A stretch of DNA of 64,000 nucleotides from Bradyrhizobium sp. 21. GTDB lineage: Bacteria > Pseudomonadota > Alphaproteobacteria > Rhizobiales > Xanthobacteraceae. Position 1 is the first letter of the stretch; each line of letters opens with the position of its first letter. Below are positions 38,920 through 49,574 of this stretch, piece after piece. The stretch covers positions 182,674 to 246,673 of the forward strand of contig NZ_JADPJG010000008.1 of assembly GCF_023073335.1 (NCBI RefSeq), in the 5' to 3' direction. Both the position numbers and the translations under genes were made by a program. The notes beneath the pieces are model-generated. The model was given only the letters and a program-made list of their open reading frames with translations, was not told where the DNA came from and ran no database searches.

Positions 38920-40524
38920 CTAGATCGGCACGCTCTGCGGCCGCTTCCACCGCACCCACCAGGCGACGATCAGCCGGGTCATGGTGAAGGCGGTGAATAC
39001 CGTGGTGATGATGCCGATGCCGAGCGTCACGGCAAAGCCGCGCACCGGGCCGGTGCCGATGTAGAACAGCACCGCGGCGGCAATGAAGGTGGTGATGTTG
39101 GAATCGAGAATGGTCGCAAGCGCCCGCTTGAAGCCGGCGTCGATTGCCGAGATCGCGTTGCGGCCGCCGCGCAATTCCTCGCGGATTCGCTCGTAGATCA
39201 GCACGTTGGAATCGACCGCAATGCCGACGGTAAGCACGATGCCGGCGATGCCGGGCAGCGTCAGCGTGGCGTTGAGCAGCGACAGCAGGCCGAAGATCAT
39301 GGCGACGTTGATGGCCACCGCAATGTTGGCGAACACGCCGAACAGCCGGTAGGTCAGCAGCATGAAGATGATGACCAGGATCGAGCCGACGTAAGCCGCA
39401 AGCTCACCCTTCTCGATCGAGTCCTGGCCGAGGCCCGGACCGACGGTGCGCTCCTCGACCACCGTGAGCGGCGCCGGCAGCGCGCCGGCGCGCATCAGGA
39501 TCGCGAGATCGTTGGCGGACTGGACCGTGAAGCTGCCCGAAATCTGTCCCTGCCCGCCCGTGATGGGCTCGTTGATCCTGGGCGCAGAGATCACCTTGTT
39601 GTCGAGGACGATCGCGAAGGGCAGTCCAACATTCTCTTGTGTGGCCTGCGCGAACTTGCGCGCGCCCGACGTATTGAACTTGAAGCTGACGACGGGCTCG
39701 CTCGTACGCTGGTCGAAGCTCGCCTGGGCATCGATCAGATCGCCACCGGCGACCAGCACCTGCTTCTTGACCACATACGGAGTCGGCGGCGGCGACACGC
39801 TCATCAGCAGCTCGGATTCCGGCGGCAACCTGCCCTGTTGCGCCTGATCCGGCGACACGGACACATCGACCATGCGGAATTCCATCTTCGCGGTCTCGCC
39901 GAGCAGCTTCTTCAGGCGGGTCGGGTCCTGAAGCCCGGGGACCTGCACCAGGATGCGGTCGTTGCCCTGGCGCTGGATCACGGGCTCGACGGTGCCGAGC
40001 TCGTTGACGCGGCGCTCGACGATCTGGATCGATTGCTCGATGGTCTTGCGCATGCGGTCGATCATCGCGGCCTGCGGGACGCTCAGGCGGATCACGCCGC
40101 CGCCGGCGTCGGTCACGTCAAGGTCGCGCTGACCGCTGGAGCCCATCAATCCGCCCAGCGGCTGGGACAGCTCGCGCAGCTTGGCGAACGCCGGCTGCAC
40201 GTCGGTTTCCTTGGTAATGCGAACCTCGGCCGCGTCGTTGCGCACGGTCACGCCGCCGGTGAAGCCGATCTTGGCATCGCGCAGCGTCCGGCGGATGTCG
40301 TCGCGGACCTGGTCCAGCCGTTCCTTCTTCACATAGGCGGAATCGACTTCGAGCAGCAAATAGGAGCCGCCCTGAAGATCGAGGCCGAGCACGAGCCGAC
40401 GCTGCGCCCAGGCGGGCCAGGTCTTGACCTGCGCCTCGGGGAAGAAGTTCGGGACCGCGCAGAGGCACACGATCAGCGCCGTCAGGATAATCCCGAGCGC
40501 CTTCCACCGCGTGAAATACAACAT
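38920..40524 (-). CDS. secD: Protein translocase subunit SecD
   Basis: SecD is the larger partner of SecF in the Sec export aid. The 534-residue protein begins with a helix (LGIILTALIVCLCAVPNFF), then LGLDLQGGSYLLLEVD (about 47-62), a periplasmic P1 domain with YVVKKQVLVAGGDLIDAQASFD and PVVSFKFNTSGARKFAQAT, and a C-terminal helix bundle with VGIAVDSNVLIYERIREELR and DSNITTFIAAAVLF. yajC lies 49 bases upstream and secF directly downstream. Confidence 0.96.
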   Translation of the reverse strand: MLYFTRWKALGIILTALIVCLCAVPNFFPEAQVKTWPAWAQRRLVLGLDLQGGSYLLLEVDSAYVKKERLDQVRDDIRRTLRDAKIGFTGGVTVRNDAAEVRITKETDVQPAFAKLRELSQPLGGLMGSSGQRDLDVTDAGGGVIRLSVPQAAMIDRMRKTIEQSIQIVERRVNELGTVEPVIQRQGNDRILVQVPGLQDPTRLKKLLGETAKMEFRMVDVSVSPDQAQQGRLPPESELLMSVSPPPTPYVVKKQVLVAGGDLIDAQASFDQRTSEPVVSFKFNTSGARKFAQATQENVGLPFAIVLDNKVISAPRINEPITGGQGQISGSFTVQSANDLAILMRAGALPAPLTVVEERTVGPGLGQDSIEKGELAAYVGSILVIIFMLLTYRLFGVFANIAVAINVAMIFGLLSLLNATLTLPGIAGIVLTVGIAVDSNVLIYERIREELRGGRNAISAIDAGFKRALATILDSNITTFIAAAVLFYIGTGPVRGFAVTLGIGIITTVFTAFTMTRLIVAWWVRWKRPQSVPI

Positions 40525-40573
40525 CGACTGGACCTGTCAGATCAGGAGATTCTTGAAAGACTCGCGGAAGCGT

Positions 40574-40951
40574 TCACTTCGACGCGGCGTCGTCCTTGGC
40601 GATTTCCTTGGCGCTATCCTTGGATTCCTTGGCCGGCTCGCCCTTGGCGCGCACGCCGGAGACCATCGAGCGCATCTGCCGCACGCGCACGCCATCGGCG
40701 ATCTCGAACTCGATCTGGTCGTCGTCGACGACCTTGGTGACCTTGCCGACGAGGCCGCCCGAGGTCACCACGGTGTCGCCGCGGCGGATGTTCTTCACGA
40801 GATCGGCGTGGTCCTTCACCTTCTTCTGCTGCGGGCGCAGAATCAGGAAGTACATGATCACGAAGATCAGGGCGAACGGCAGCAGCGACATCAACATGCC
40901 GTTGGTGTCGCCGGCGCCCGCAGCCTGGGCATACGCAGGGGTAATGAACAT
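40574..40951 (-). CDS. yajC: Preprotein translocase subunit YajC
   Basis: YajC associates with SecDF in the inner membrane. The 125-residue protein has one helix (LMSLLPFALIFVIMYFLILRPQQKKVKDH), then GDTVVTSGGLVGKVTKVVDDDQIEFEIADGVRVRQMRSMVSGV, and a Lys/Asp/Ser-rich tail. It is the first gene of a unit yajC-secD-secF, probably extending through the NDUFAF3- and NDUFAF6-like genes to ilvA. Confidence 0.95.
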   Translation of the reverse strand: MFITPAYAQAAGAGDTNGMLMSLLPFALIFVIMYFLILRPQQKKVKDHADLVKNIRRGDTVVTSGGLVGKVTKVVDDDQIEFEIADGVRVRQMRSMVSGVRAKGEPAKESKDSAKEIAKDDAASK

Positions 40952-41131
40952 TCGGACGATCCTCGTGGAAACGGGGGAAAGCCGGTCAGGCCCTGAGGGC
41001 GACCGGCTCGGTCAAATTCGCGCGGACTATAGCGGCCATTGCCCCAATTGCAACGCTGCCAGACCGTCGATTTGGCCACCTTGCGGCGCGCCCTCAGGCC
41101 CGATAAGGCTGCATTCTCAGGAACTTCGGAC

Positions 41132-42124
41132 ATGCCCCAAAAACCAAGCAAAAGCCCGGCCGGCAAAGGCCCCCGTACCCCTGCCAGGAAGCCCGGTCGC
41201 GTCGCGGCAAAACGCCCCACGGCGGCTTCCAAAGCGGCCGCGAAGACACCCTTGGACCTCTCCCAGGAGCGCATCGTTCGCGCGCTGGAGACGATTGCGG
41301 CGCATCTCGCCGCCCAGGGCAAGCCGGCCGATGAACGCGAGTCGTTCAAACAAGCGGACGCCTACGTCTGGCACCCGGACGGACGCCTCGCCGGTGTGCC
41401 GCGGGTCAGCCGCGTTGAGCTGTTCCTTCTCAAAGGCGTCGATCGGGTGCGCGACATCCTGATAGAGAACACCGAGCGCTTCGCCAACGGCCTGCCCGCC
41501 AACAACGCCCTGCTCTGGGGCGCGCGCGGCATGGGCAAGTCGTCGCTGGTGAAGGCGGCGCATGCCAGCATCAATGCGGAGCGCAAACCGGCAAACAAGT
41601 TGAAGCTGATTGAGATCCACCGCGAGGACATCGAGAGCCTGCCCGCGCTGATGGAGCAGCTTCGCGCCTCGTCCTTCCGCTTCATCGTGTTCTGCGACGA
41701 CCTCTCCTTCGACGGCAACGACGCCTCATACAAATCGCTCAAGGCGGTGCTCGAAGGCGGCATCGAGGGCCGGCCCGAGAACGTCATCCTCTACGCCACC
41801 TCCAACCGCCGTCATCTGCTGGCGCGCGAGATGATTGAGAACGAGCGCTCGACCGCGATCAATCCCGGCGAAGCTGTCGAGGAGAAGGTCTCGCTGTCGG
41901 ATCGCTTCGGCCTCTGGCTCGGCTTCCACCGTTGCAGCCAGGAGGAATACCTCGCCATGGTGCGCGGCTATTGCGGCCATTTCGGCGTCAAGGTCGGCGA
42001 CGACGCGCTGGAGCGCGAGGCACTGGAATGGTCGACGACGCGCGGCTCGCGCTCGGGCCGCGTCGCCTGGCAGTTCGTGCAGGAGCTGGCGGGCCGGCTC
42101 GGCGTGAAGCTGGCGGCGACGTAG
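41132..42124 (+). CDS. DUF815 AAA+ family ATP-binding protein
   Basis: The 330-residue protein starts with a basic Pro/Ala/Lys-rich tail (about 1-38), then an AAA+ ATPase domain: LLWGARGMGKSSLVKAA (Walker A, about 130-146), LIEIHREDIESLPALMEQLR, FIVFCDDLSFDGNDASYKSLKAVLEGG (Walker B), ILYATSNRRHLL (sensor 1) and a C-terminal region with LSDRFGLWLGFHRCSQEEYLAMV. DUF815 ATPases are widespread in alphaproteobacteria with no proved function. The start at 41132 was chosen because the frame upstream (from 41039) does not look like the family. It diverges from yajC. Confidence 0.9.
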   Translation: MPQKPSKSPAGKGPRTPARKPGRVAAKRPTAASKAAAKTPLDLSQERIVRALETIAAHLAAQGKPADERESFKQADAYVWHPDGRLAGVPRVSRVELFLLKGVDRVRDILIENTERFANGLPANNALLWGARGMGKSSLVKAAHASINAERKPANKLKLIEIHREDIESLPALMEQLRASSFRFIVFCDDLSFDGNDASYKSLKAVLEGGIEGRPENVILYATSNRRHLLAREMIENERSTAINPGEAVEEKVSLSDRFGLWLGFHRCSQEEYLAMVRGYCGHFGVKVGDDALEREALEWSTTRGSRSGRVAWQFVQELAGRLGVKLAAT

Positions 42125-42150
42125 CGGGAGCTGCCGCTACACTCTGCGCT

Positions 42151-42250
42151 GTCATTCCCCGCGAAGGCGGGGAATCCAGTACGCCGCGGCTTATCGGCTC
42201 AACAATATTTTCTCTGAATGCTGGGTCGCCCGGTCAAGCCGGGCGACGAC
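42151..42250. repeat. Palindromic intergenic repeat, GGGGAATCCAGTACGCCGCG family (copy 1)
   Basis: The element holds CATTCCCCGCGAAGGCGGGGAAT at 42153-42175 and GGTCGCCCGGTCAAGCCGGGCGAC near 42223-42246, each a hairpin. A 21-base stretch at 42169-42189 (beginning GGGGAATCCAGTACGCCGCG) recurs exactly and inverted at 47877-47897. It lies between the converging DUF815 and LysM/M23 genes and may end both transcripts. Confidence 0.85.
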
Positions 42251-42277
42251 GGCTTCAGTGCGGAGGCAACCCAGGCC

Positions 42278-43675
42278 TCACGCCCCGTTCAGGAATTGAA
42301 GCGGGTCAACCGGGCTCGATCCCTTGCGGATCTCGAAGTGGAGCTGCGGCGACGCCACCTCCCCGGATTGACCCGATTTGGCAATGACCTGACCGCGCTT
42401 GATGGTATCGCCGCGCTTCACCATCAGCTCACTCGCATGGGCATATGCGGTGACGTAGCCGTTGGAGTGCCGAACCAGGACCAGATTGCCATAACCTTTC
42501 AGCTCGTTGCCGGAATAGGCGACGACGCCGTCTTCAGCCGCCTTGACCGGCGTACCCTCGGGCACCGCGAGATTGATGCCATCGTTGGACTTGCCATTGG
42601 TCTTGGCGCCGTAGCTCGTGACCACCTTGCCGCGCACCGGCCAGCGGAAAGTCGGCAGCGCGCTGGTGGTCTCCGCGGCTTTCGCCGGAGCTTCCGCGGT
42701 CTTCTCTTCGACATTGGCCGTGGCTTGCGCCAGACGCGCGCTCTGCACCGGCGCGGCGACGGCCGCCATCCTGGTGGCGGGCGCGGGAGCCGCAGCCACG
42801 GGCTGCAGCGTCCCCGCAACCGGAGCAGCCCCGACGGGGGCTGCAGCGACCGGCGCTGCAATGGCAGCGGTCCTTGCACCCGGCACGGTCAGCTTGGCGC
42901 CGAGCTTGAGCTTGGCCGACGGAGCGAGGCCGTTGGCACGCGCCAGTTCAGCCGCCGAGATATGGTTCTTGCGGGCGATGCTGACGAGGGTATCGCCGTG
43001 GTTGACGAAGTGGGTGCTCGGTGGCGCCGCGACGGCCGCAACCGGCTTCGCAGCAGGCGCCAGCGCCGGAGCTGCGGCAACGGGCGCCATCAGCGGCGCA
43101 GGCGCAGCAGCGGTCGCGTTCGGATGCGGGATAATCAACTGCTGACCGGGCGAGAGCGCGCGGGGACCCTTATAGCCGTTCGCAGCGAGGATCGCCTGCG
43201 GCGTGACGCGATAACGCTTGGCGAGCAAATCGAGCGTGTCGCTTGTGCCGACGATGATCTTGGTTCCACCGGCCGGCTGGGCGGCTGCGACCGAGCGCGG
43301 CGGTACGGTGGCCGTGGTCTCCAGATGCGGCTGCGCCGGGGGCGCGTAGGATCCGACGCCGCGGCCGCCTCCGGACATGCCGCCACCACCCGCGACGGGA
43401 TAGGATTGCGGTGCGGACACCGCCGGCGGCAAGGGCTGTGACTGATAATAACCGGGCTGCGTCTGCGGCCGCGAATATTGCGGCAGCTCGCGCTGCGGCG
43501 GCGGTGCCTGCTGCACCGAACCGGTCGAGTCCTGCGCGAAGGGATTGGAGAAATTCGACTGGGACATGCGCGACGACATGTCGGCGCTGCACCCCGCGAA
43601 GCTGAAGGAGATCAGCGCCAGCACCGCAACCTGCGGTACGCGGCGCGAGTAAAGCAACTCGGCGACAACAGACAT
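42278..43675 (-). CDS. nlpD: NlpD-like LysM and M23 (LytM) domain envelope protein
   Basis: The 465-residue protein has an N-terminal lipoprotein-like signal with FSFAGCSADM, so Cys29 may be lipidated. Two LysM domains (KIIVGTSDTLDLLAKRYRVTPQAILAANGY and STHFVNHGDTLVSIARKNHISAAELARANGL) bind peptidoglycan, then a long Ala/Pro linker and a LytM domain at about 345-460. The LytM zinc site looks degenerate: the first histidine place reads SNDGINLAVPEGTPV rather than HxGxD, as in E. coli NlpD; YAHASEL and LHFEIRKG keep the rest. It is followed by pcm, so the order surE-pcm-nlpD is kept apart from an inserted regulator. It probably activates amidases. Confidence 0.88.
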   Translation of the reverse strand: MSVVAELLYSRRVPQVAVLALISFSFAGCSADMSSRMSQSNFSNPFAQDSTGSVQQAPPPQRELPQYSRPQTQPGYYQSQPLPPAVSAPQSYPVAGGGGMSGGGRGVGSYAPPAQPHLETTATVPPRSVAAAQPAGGTKIIVGTSDTLDLLAKRYRVTPQAILAANGYKGPRALSPGQQLIIPHPNATAAAPAPLMAPVAAAPALAPAAKPVAAVAAPPSTHFVNHGDTLVSIARKNHISAAELARANGLAPSAKLKLGAKLTVPGARTAAIAAPVAAAPVGAAPVAGTLQPVAAAPAPATRMAAVAAPVQSARLAQATANVEEKTAEAPAKAAETTSALPTFRWPVRGKVVTSYGAKTNGKSNDGINLAVPEGTPVKAAEDGVVAYSGNELKGYGNLVLVRHSNGYVTAYAHASELMVKRGDTIKRGQVIAKSGQSGEVASPQLHFEIRKGSSPVDPLQFLNGA

Positions 43676-43784
43676 GGTTACTCACTCGTACGCAACAAAA
43701 CTGGTCTTTTAAGTAAACACGCGCCGAGTAAATAACGGCTTAACCCTCCCAATAAGATGTTGGCAGCACAGCCGATCCGGAATT

Positions 43785-44435
43785 CTACAGCTCCCGCGCC
43801 ACGCCGGGCAGCGCCGGCACGAAGCGGACCTCGACGAGTTCCTTGCGCTCGATCCCGGCTTCGGTCCGGCTCAGGCGGATCAGCGTCTGCACGCCCTGAT
43901 GCGGGCCGACGGGCGCGATCAGGATGCCGCCCACCTCCAGCCGCTCGACCAGGTTCTCCGGAAGCTGCTCCATCGCGGCGGTGACGATGATGCGGTCGAA
44001 CGGGCCGATATTGGCAGGCAGATTAAGCCCGTCGCCCAGCATCACCTCGACATTGTGACAGTTGAGCTTTTCAAGCCTGATACGCGCAGCATCCGCAAGC
44101 ATGCGGTAGCGCTCGACCGTCAACACCTGGCCGGCGAGCCGCGACAGCACCGCGGCCTGGTAGCCCGAGCCGGTGCCGATCTCGAGCACGCGGTGCGTCT
44201 TCCGGAGCTGGAGCTGCTCGGTCATATAGGCGACGACGAAGGGCTGGCTGATGGTCTGCCCGCAGGCGATCGGCAGCGCGCTGTCGCGATAGGCGACGTC
44301 ACGATCGGCCACGTCGACGAACTGCTCGCGCGGCACCTCCTCCATGGTCCGCAGCACCACCTGGTCGCTGATACCCCGACGCCTCAGCGCGAGCTGAAAC
44401 ATCATCTTTTCCGGCGGGTGCTGATGGGAGGTCAT
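43785..44435 (-). CDS. pcm: Protein-L-isoaspartate O-methyltransferase
   Basis: This enzyme methylates isoaspartate residues of aged proteins so that they can be repaired. The 216-residue protein has the expected N-terminal [30 protein letters not shown], then the SAM-binding [19 protein letters not shown] (about 84-102) and [21 protein letters not shown]. The ATG at 44433-44435 was chosen because the open frame upstream to 44672 is not family-like. In enterics pcm follows surE directly; here a response-regulator gene on the other strand lies between them. Confidence 0.93.
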   Translation of the reverse strand: MTSHQHPPEKMMFQLALRRRGISDQVVLRTMEEVPREQFVDVADRDVAYRDSALPIACGQTISQPFVVAYMTEQLQLRKTHRVLEIGTGSGYQAAVLSRLAGQVLTVERYRMLADAARIRLEKLNCHNVEVMLGDGLNLPANIGPFDRIIVTAAMEQLPENLVERLEVGGILIAPVGPHQGVQTLIRLSRTEAGIERKELVEVRFVPALPGVAREL

Positions 44436-44661
44436 TGCCTGCTTGTGCTGTCTAGGGTCGTCCGGGGGCGCCAAGCCCCGGGTTGCGAGAATCCTGTTCC
44501 TGCCGAGGAACCCATGATACCCTTCGGATGGCGTATTTGACCACAAATTGGCTTGCAACGGGCGAGCCTCGATGGCCATTTCAGGCATCCGTTCGCCGAA
44601 ACGCGCATTGCGTCGATTCGTGTTATCTGCGAACGTTTTCCTGATGGGCAAGGACTCTACC

Positions 44662-45033
44662 ATGACCGCCACGGGGCTTTCCGGCCGCTCTGTATTCCTC
44701 GTCGAAGACGAGGTGATGATCAGGATGATGGTCGCGGATATGCTCGAGGAGCTCGGCTACAAGATCGCGGCTGAGGCGGGCGACATCACCGAAGCGATGA
44801 GGCTCGCCCAGGCGACAGACTTCGACATCGCCATTCTCGACGTCAACGTCAACGGCAAGGTCATCTCGCCGGTCGCCGATGTCATCAAGGCGAAGGGCTG
44901 TCCGTTCATCTTCGCCACCGGATACGGCTCGTCGGGCCTGCCCGAGCAGTACCGAGATCGGCCGGCGCTTCAGAAGCCGTTTCAGCTCGACGCGCTCGGC
45001 AGGACCATCGAAGCCGCGCTTCGCGGCGGCTAA
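44662..45033 (+). CDS. Single-domain response regulator receiver protein
   Basis: The 123-residue protein is a receiver domain and nothing else. [24 protein letters not shown] has the acidic pair, [15 protein letters not shown] has the phosphoacceptor Asp, [10 protein letters not shown] is the Thr region, and [10 protein letters not shown] gives the conserved lysine. AAGGAC precedes the ATG at 44662 by eight bases; an ATG at 44644 is another option. It lies between pcm and surE on the opposite strand, converging with surE. Such proteins pass phosphoryl groups to partners; the kinase is not next to it. Confidence 0.9.
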   Translation: MTATGLSGRSVFLVEDEVMIRMMVADMLEELGYKIAAEAGDITEAMRLAQATDFDIAILDVNVNGKVISPVADVIKAKGCPFIFATGYGSSGLPEQYRDRPALQKPFQLDALGRTIEAALRGG

Positions 45034-45065
45034 GCTCAGTTCCAGATCGAACTTCAGCGTCGAAC

Positions 45066-45833
45066 TTACTTCAGCATCGCACCCAGCGCGTCGGAAAACG
45101 CTTCGTTGGTACGGTCGAGCCTGAGCGGCGTGACGGAGACGTAGCGTTCGCGCAGCGCCGCCAGATCGGTGCCGTCGGCGGGCGTATCCATCATCGCCGC
45201 GCGCTCGAAGCCGATCCAGAAATAGGGATTGCCACGGCCGTCCCTGCGCTCGTCGATCCTGAGGAAGCCGAGATTGCGCTTGCCCTGCCGCGTCACGCGA
45301 ATGCCGAGCACATCCTCCGGCGCGCAGGACGGAAAATTGACGTTGATGACGGTCTCCTTCGGGATGCCCGCCGCAATCACCTTGCGCAGGATGTCGGGCC
45401 CGAATTTGCGCGCGGTGTCCCACGGCGGCCGCTCGCGCGTCTCGACGCTGAATTCCTGCGACAGCGCGAACGACGGAATGCCCAGGATGGTGCCCTCCAG
45501 CGCGCCGGCGATAGTGCCGGAATAGACCACGTCCTCGGCGACGTTGCGGCCCTTGTTGACGCCGGACAGCACGACATCGGGCAGCTTGGCGCCGAGGATA
45601 TGGCGCGCGCCCATGATGACGCAGTCGGTCGGCGTGCCGCGCACGGCGAAGTGCCGCGGGCCGACTTCGCGCAGGCGCAGGGGATCGTTCAGCGACAGCG
45701 AATGCGACACGCCGGACTGGTCGAGCTCGGGCGCGACCACCCAGACATCGTCGGACAGCGCCTGTGCGATCTCCTCCACGACCTTGAGGCCGGGGGCGTG
45801 AATACCGTCGTCATTGGTGCAGAGAATGCGCAT
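45066..45833 (-). CDS. surE: 5'/3'-nucleotidase SurE
   Basis: SurE is a metal-dependent nucleoside monophosphatase that also cleaves short polyphosphate. The 255-residue protein starts MRILCTNDDGIHAPGLKVV with the NDD metal site, and has SGVNKGRNVAEDVVYSGTIAGA, the SALS-like ALSQEF segment and a C-terminal LDRTNEAFSDALGAML. It lies in the envelope cluster with serS, pcm and nlpD; a hypothetical gene is 112 bases upstream. Confidence 0.95.
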   Translation of the reverse strand: MRILCTNDDGIHAPGLKVVEEIAQALSDDVWVVAPELDQSGVSHSLSLNDPLRLREVGPRHFAVRGTPTDCVIMGARHILGAKLPDVVLSGVNKGRNVAEDVVYSGTIAGALEGTILGIPSFALSQEFSVETRERPPWDTARKFGPDILRKVIAAGIPKETVINVNFPSCAPEDVLGIRVTRQGKRNLGFLRIDERRDGRGNPYFWIGFERAAMMDTPADGTDLAALRERYVSVTPLRLDRTNEAFSDALGAMLK

Positions 45834-45945
45834 GCGAAAGGCCGATTCCTGAAACGGGTCTGAGCCGTCTTATCCGGCTGGGGCCGATCAGGCAAACCGG
45901 CCGGGCCGGCGGCAGGTCCCTTGCCTGGTTCTTTGCCTGGTCCCG

Positions 45946-46308
45946 TTAGCGGCGAATGCGCCATTGCGGCAGAAAGCGCGCCAACCGGCCCTCCGCATGC
46001 AACTTCATCGCCGGCACGGCTGGGCTCACGATTGGAGCCTCGATGACGCCGAGCGCCGCCAGCTGTGCGACCAACGGGTCCGCCACCGCCGCCTGCGGAA
46101 AGCGTTCGCGTGCGACCGTCAGCGCCATGTCGAAATCGGCTGCATTGACGCCGGGCTTGGCCCGCCGGCTCTGCACGAGCTCATCGTTCCAGAGCCGCGC
46201 AATCTCGATGTCGAGCACGCCACGCAGCCGCTGATCGACCGCCTGGATGCCGGCACCCGTCACCGCCCATTGTCTGCCGACCCAGAAGATGTCGCTGTGC
46301 AAGGCCAT
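45946..46308 (-). CDS. Conserved hypothetical protein
   Basis: The 120-residue protein is of unknown function. It starts MALHSDIFWVGRQWAVTGAGIQAVDQRLRGVLDIEIARLWNDEL and ends LHAEGRLARFLPQWRIRR. No domain, signal or membrane helix is seen; the mix of Trp and Arg at both ends suggests a small folded or RNA/protein-binding unit. It lies between serS and surE on the same strand. The ATG at 46306-46308 was chosen because the frame upstream to 46368 is Arg-rich and atypical. Confidence 0.75.
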   Translation of the reverse strand: MALHSDIFWVGRQWAVTGAGIQAVDQRLRGVLDIEIARLWNDELVQSRRAKPGVNAADFDMALTVARERFPQAAVADPLVAQLAALGVIEAPIVSPAVPAMKLHAEGRLARFLPQWRIRR

Positions 46309-46404
46309 GAACGATGGGTTCGCGTTGTCGGGTAGCCGGCAGGATAACCGGCCGCCCGATCTTCGCAACCAAACGTTTCTGCGTTTCAGGCGAGCAACGC
46401 GCCC

Positions 46405-47751
<1,347 letters not shown>

Positions 47752-47813
47752 TCAGCGCGTAAGCAGTCAACGTCGAATGTTGACAGTTTACATCAGCGCG
47801 TCTCCTAGCACGG

Positions 47814-47917
47814 CTGTCATCGTCCGCGAAAGCGGGCGATCCAGTATTCCAGAGACGGCGCTGATTCCTCGATAGGCCGCGGCGTACTGGATTCCCCGCT
47901 TTCGCGGGGAATGACAC
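47814..47917. repeat. Palindromic intergenic repeat, GGGGAATCCAGTACGCCGCG family (copy 2)
   Basis: The element reads GTCATCGTCCGCGAAAGCGGGCGATCCAG... on the left and ...CTGGATTCCCCGCTTTCGCGGGGAATGAC on the right, both able to form hairpins. The 21 bases at 47877-47897 are the exact inverse of 42169-42189. It lies between the serS start and the tatC end, where both genes are on the minus strand. Confidence 0.85.
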
Positions 47918-47933
47918 CGGTGTTGTGGCCGCC

Positions 47934-48737
47934 CTACTCCGCCGGCGTCGACACGTCGGTGCCGGTGGCGGCCTTCGATGCCGCGGCCTTCTTCTCCACA
48001 ATCGCCACCGCGATGATCGAGCCCTCATAGAGCGCCAGCAAGGGGATCGCGAGCGAGCACTGGCTGAGCACGTCGGGCGGCGTCAGCACGGCCGCGATGA
48101 CGAAGGCGATCACGATGAAATAGCGGCGCTTCTCGCGCAGCATTTTTGCCGAGACGATTCCGATCCGGCCCAGAAGCGTGAGGATCACCGGAAGCTGGAA
48201 GGCGATACCGAAAGCGAAGATCAGCGACATCATCAGCGATAGATATTCGCCGACCTTGGGCAACAGCTGGATCTGCGCGGTCTCGTCGCTGCCGGCCTGC
48301 TGCATGCCGAGCGAGAAGCGGACCAGCATCGGCAGCACCACGAAATAGACCAGCGCCGATCCCAGCACGAAGAAAAAGGGCGTCGCGACCAGATACGGTA
48401 CGAAGGCGTTCTTCTCGTGCTTGTAGAGGCCCGGCGCGACGAATTTGTAGATCTGGGTCGCGACGATGGGGAAGGAGATGAAGCCCGCGCCAAACAGCGC
48501 GAGCTTGAGCTGGGTGATGAAATATTCCAGCAGCGCCGTGTAGATGAACTTGGAGTTCTCCGGCCCTGCCACCCACACGAACGGCCAGACCAACACGTTG
48601 TAGATCTGCTTGGCGAAGAAGAAGCAGAGGATGAAGGCCACGCCAAATCCGAGCAGCGCCTTGATCAGCCGCGAACGCAGCTCGATCAAATGGTCCATCA
48701 GAGGGGCTTTGCTGGCCTCGATATCGGCGGCGCTCAT
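47934..48737 (-). CDS. tatC: Twin-arginine translocase subunit TatC
   Basis: TatC is the receptor for twin-arginine signal peptides in the Tat export path for folded proteins. The 267-residue protein has the N-terminal [31 protein letters not shown], six membrane helices, the [20 protein letters not shown] segment, and the [21 protein letters not shown] loop with the Pro-Pro pair. It overlaps tatB by four bases, so the order tatA-tatB-tatC is one unit. Confidence 0.95.
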   Translation of the reverse strand: MSAADIEASKAPLMDHLIELRSRLIKALLGFGVAFILCFFFAKQIYNVLVWPFVWVAGPENSKFIYTALLEYFITQLKLALFGAGFISFPIVATQIYKFVAPGLYKHEKNAFVPYLVATPFFFVLGSALVYFVVLPMLVRFSLGMQQAGSDETAQIQLLPKVGEYLSLMMSLIFAFGIAFQLPVILTLLGRIGIVSAKMLREKRRYFIVIAFVIAAVLTPPDVLSQCSLAIPLLALYEGSIIAVAIVEKKAAASKAATGTDVSTPAE

Positions 48738-49252
48738 GACGCTTTGGCGTCCTTGATCGCCTCGCCCGGCGCAGTGTCCTGAGTAACCGAACCTTGCGCA
48801 GCCTGCGCCGGCTCGACCTCACGGGTGATGGCGAGCGGCTCGTTCACAGCCGCATGCGCCTCGGCTTCCACGAAGGTTTCCGGAGCCGGCGGTTCAGGAC
48901 TTGTCGGAGTGACCGGCGGTTCGACAGCAGCGGTCGTCGACGTCTCGGCCGGCTTGTCCAGCGCATCGACGCGAAGCGCGTCGCTGACGTCCTTCTGCAG
49001 CGAGGTCATCAGATTGTTGCCGGCAAAGCCGGAAGCCGCTTCCTTGACCTCGTCGAAGCTCTTCTTGAGATCGGCCATTTCGGCCTCGCGCATCGCTTCC
49101 TGGAACTGGCCCTGGAATTCGGCGGCCATCTTGCGCGCCTTGCCCATCCACTGTCCGACCATGCGCAGCACGCCCGGCAGCTCTTTCGGGCCGATGGCGA
49201 TCAGGGCCACGACCCCGATCAGAACCAGTTCACTCCACCCGATGTCGAACAT
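48734..49252 (-). CDS. tatB: Sec-independent translocase subunit TatB
   Basis: TatB pairs with TatC in signal peptide recognition. The 172-residue protein starts [47 protein letters not shown], the short helix plus amphipathic helix of TatB, with the Pro hinge PKELP. The C-terminal 100 residues are rich in Pro, Glu and Ala, which is usual for rhizobia. TatA lies 88 bases upstream and tatC overlaps by four bases downstream. Confidence 0.94.
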   Translation of the reverse strand: MFDIGWSELVLIGVVALIAIGPKELPGVLRMVGQWMGKARKMAAEFQGQFQEAMREAEMADLKKSFDEVKEAASGFAGNNLMTSLQKDVSDALRVDALDKPAETSTTAAVEPPVTPTSPEPPAPETFVEAEAHAAVNEPLAITREVEPAQAAQGSVTQDTAPGEAIKDAKAS

Positions 49253-49340
49253 GAGGTCTTCCGTTCACGCCAGCCGCAGCCGGCCCAATCCCTCGCGCGC
49301 AGGATCGGGGCCGCTACCCGCGTCTCGCGTGCTCTCTGGC

Positions 49341-49574
49341 TCAGACGGCCTTGCTGCCGACGTCGGACCGTGCCGCGGTCGGTGCGGCTGTGTGCTCGAT
49401 GGACTTGGCCGGCTCCGGCTTGTCGGCGACCTTGTCGTCGTCCTGCATGCCCTTCTTGAATGCCTTGATGCCCTGCGCGACGTCGCCCATCAGATCCGAA
49501 ATCTTGCCGCGGCCGAACAGCAGCAGGACCACTGCGATCACCAGGATCCAGTGCCAAATGCTCAGTGAACCCAT
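49341..49574 (-). CDS. tatA: Sec-independent translocase subunit TatA
   Basis: TatA forms the pore-like array of the Tat system. The 77-residue protein has the short helix [17 protein letters not shown], the [24 protein letters not shown] hinge and amphipathic helix, and a charged tail. ATG 49574 was chosen over one five codons upstream because MGSLSIWHW is the usual start. It leads tatABC. Confidence 0.95.
   Translation of the reverse strand: MGSLSIWHWILVIAVVLLLFGRGKISDLMGDVAQGIKAFKKGMQDDDKVADKPEPAKSIEHTAAPTAARSDVGSKAV

Noticed and set aside
42151..42250. CRISPR or attachment site from the repeated 21-mer
   Set aside because: Only two copies far apart and inverted, inside palindromic elements; no spacers, integrase or tRNA nearby.
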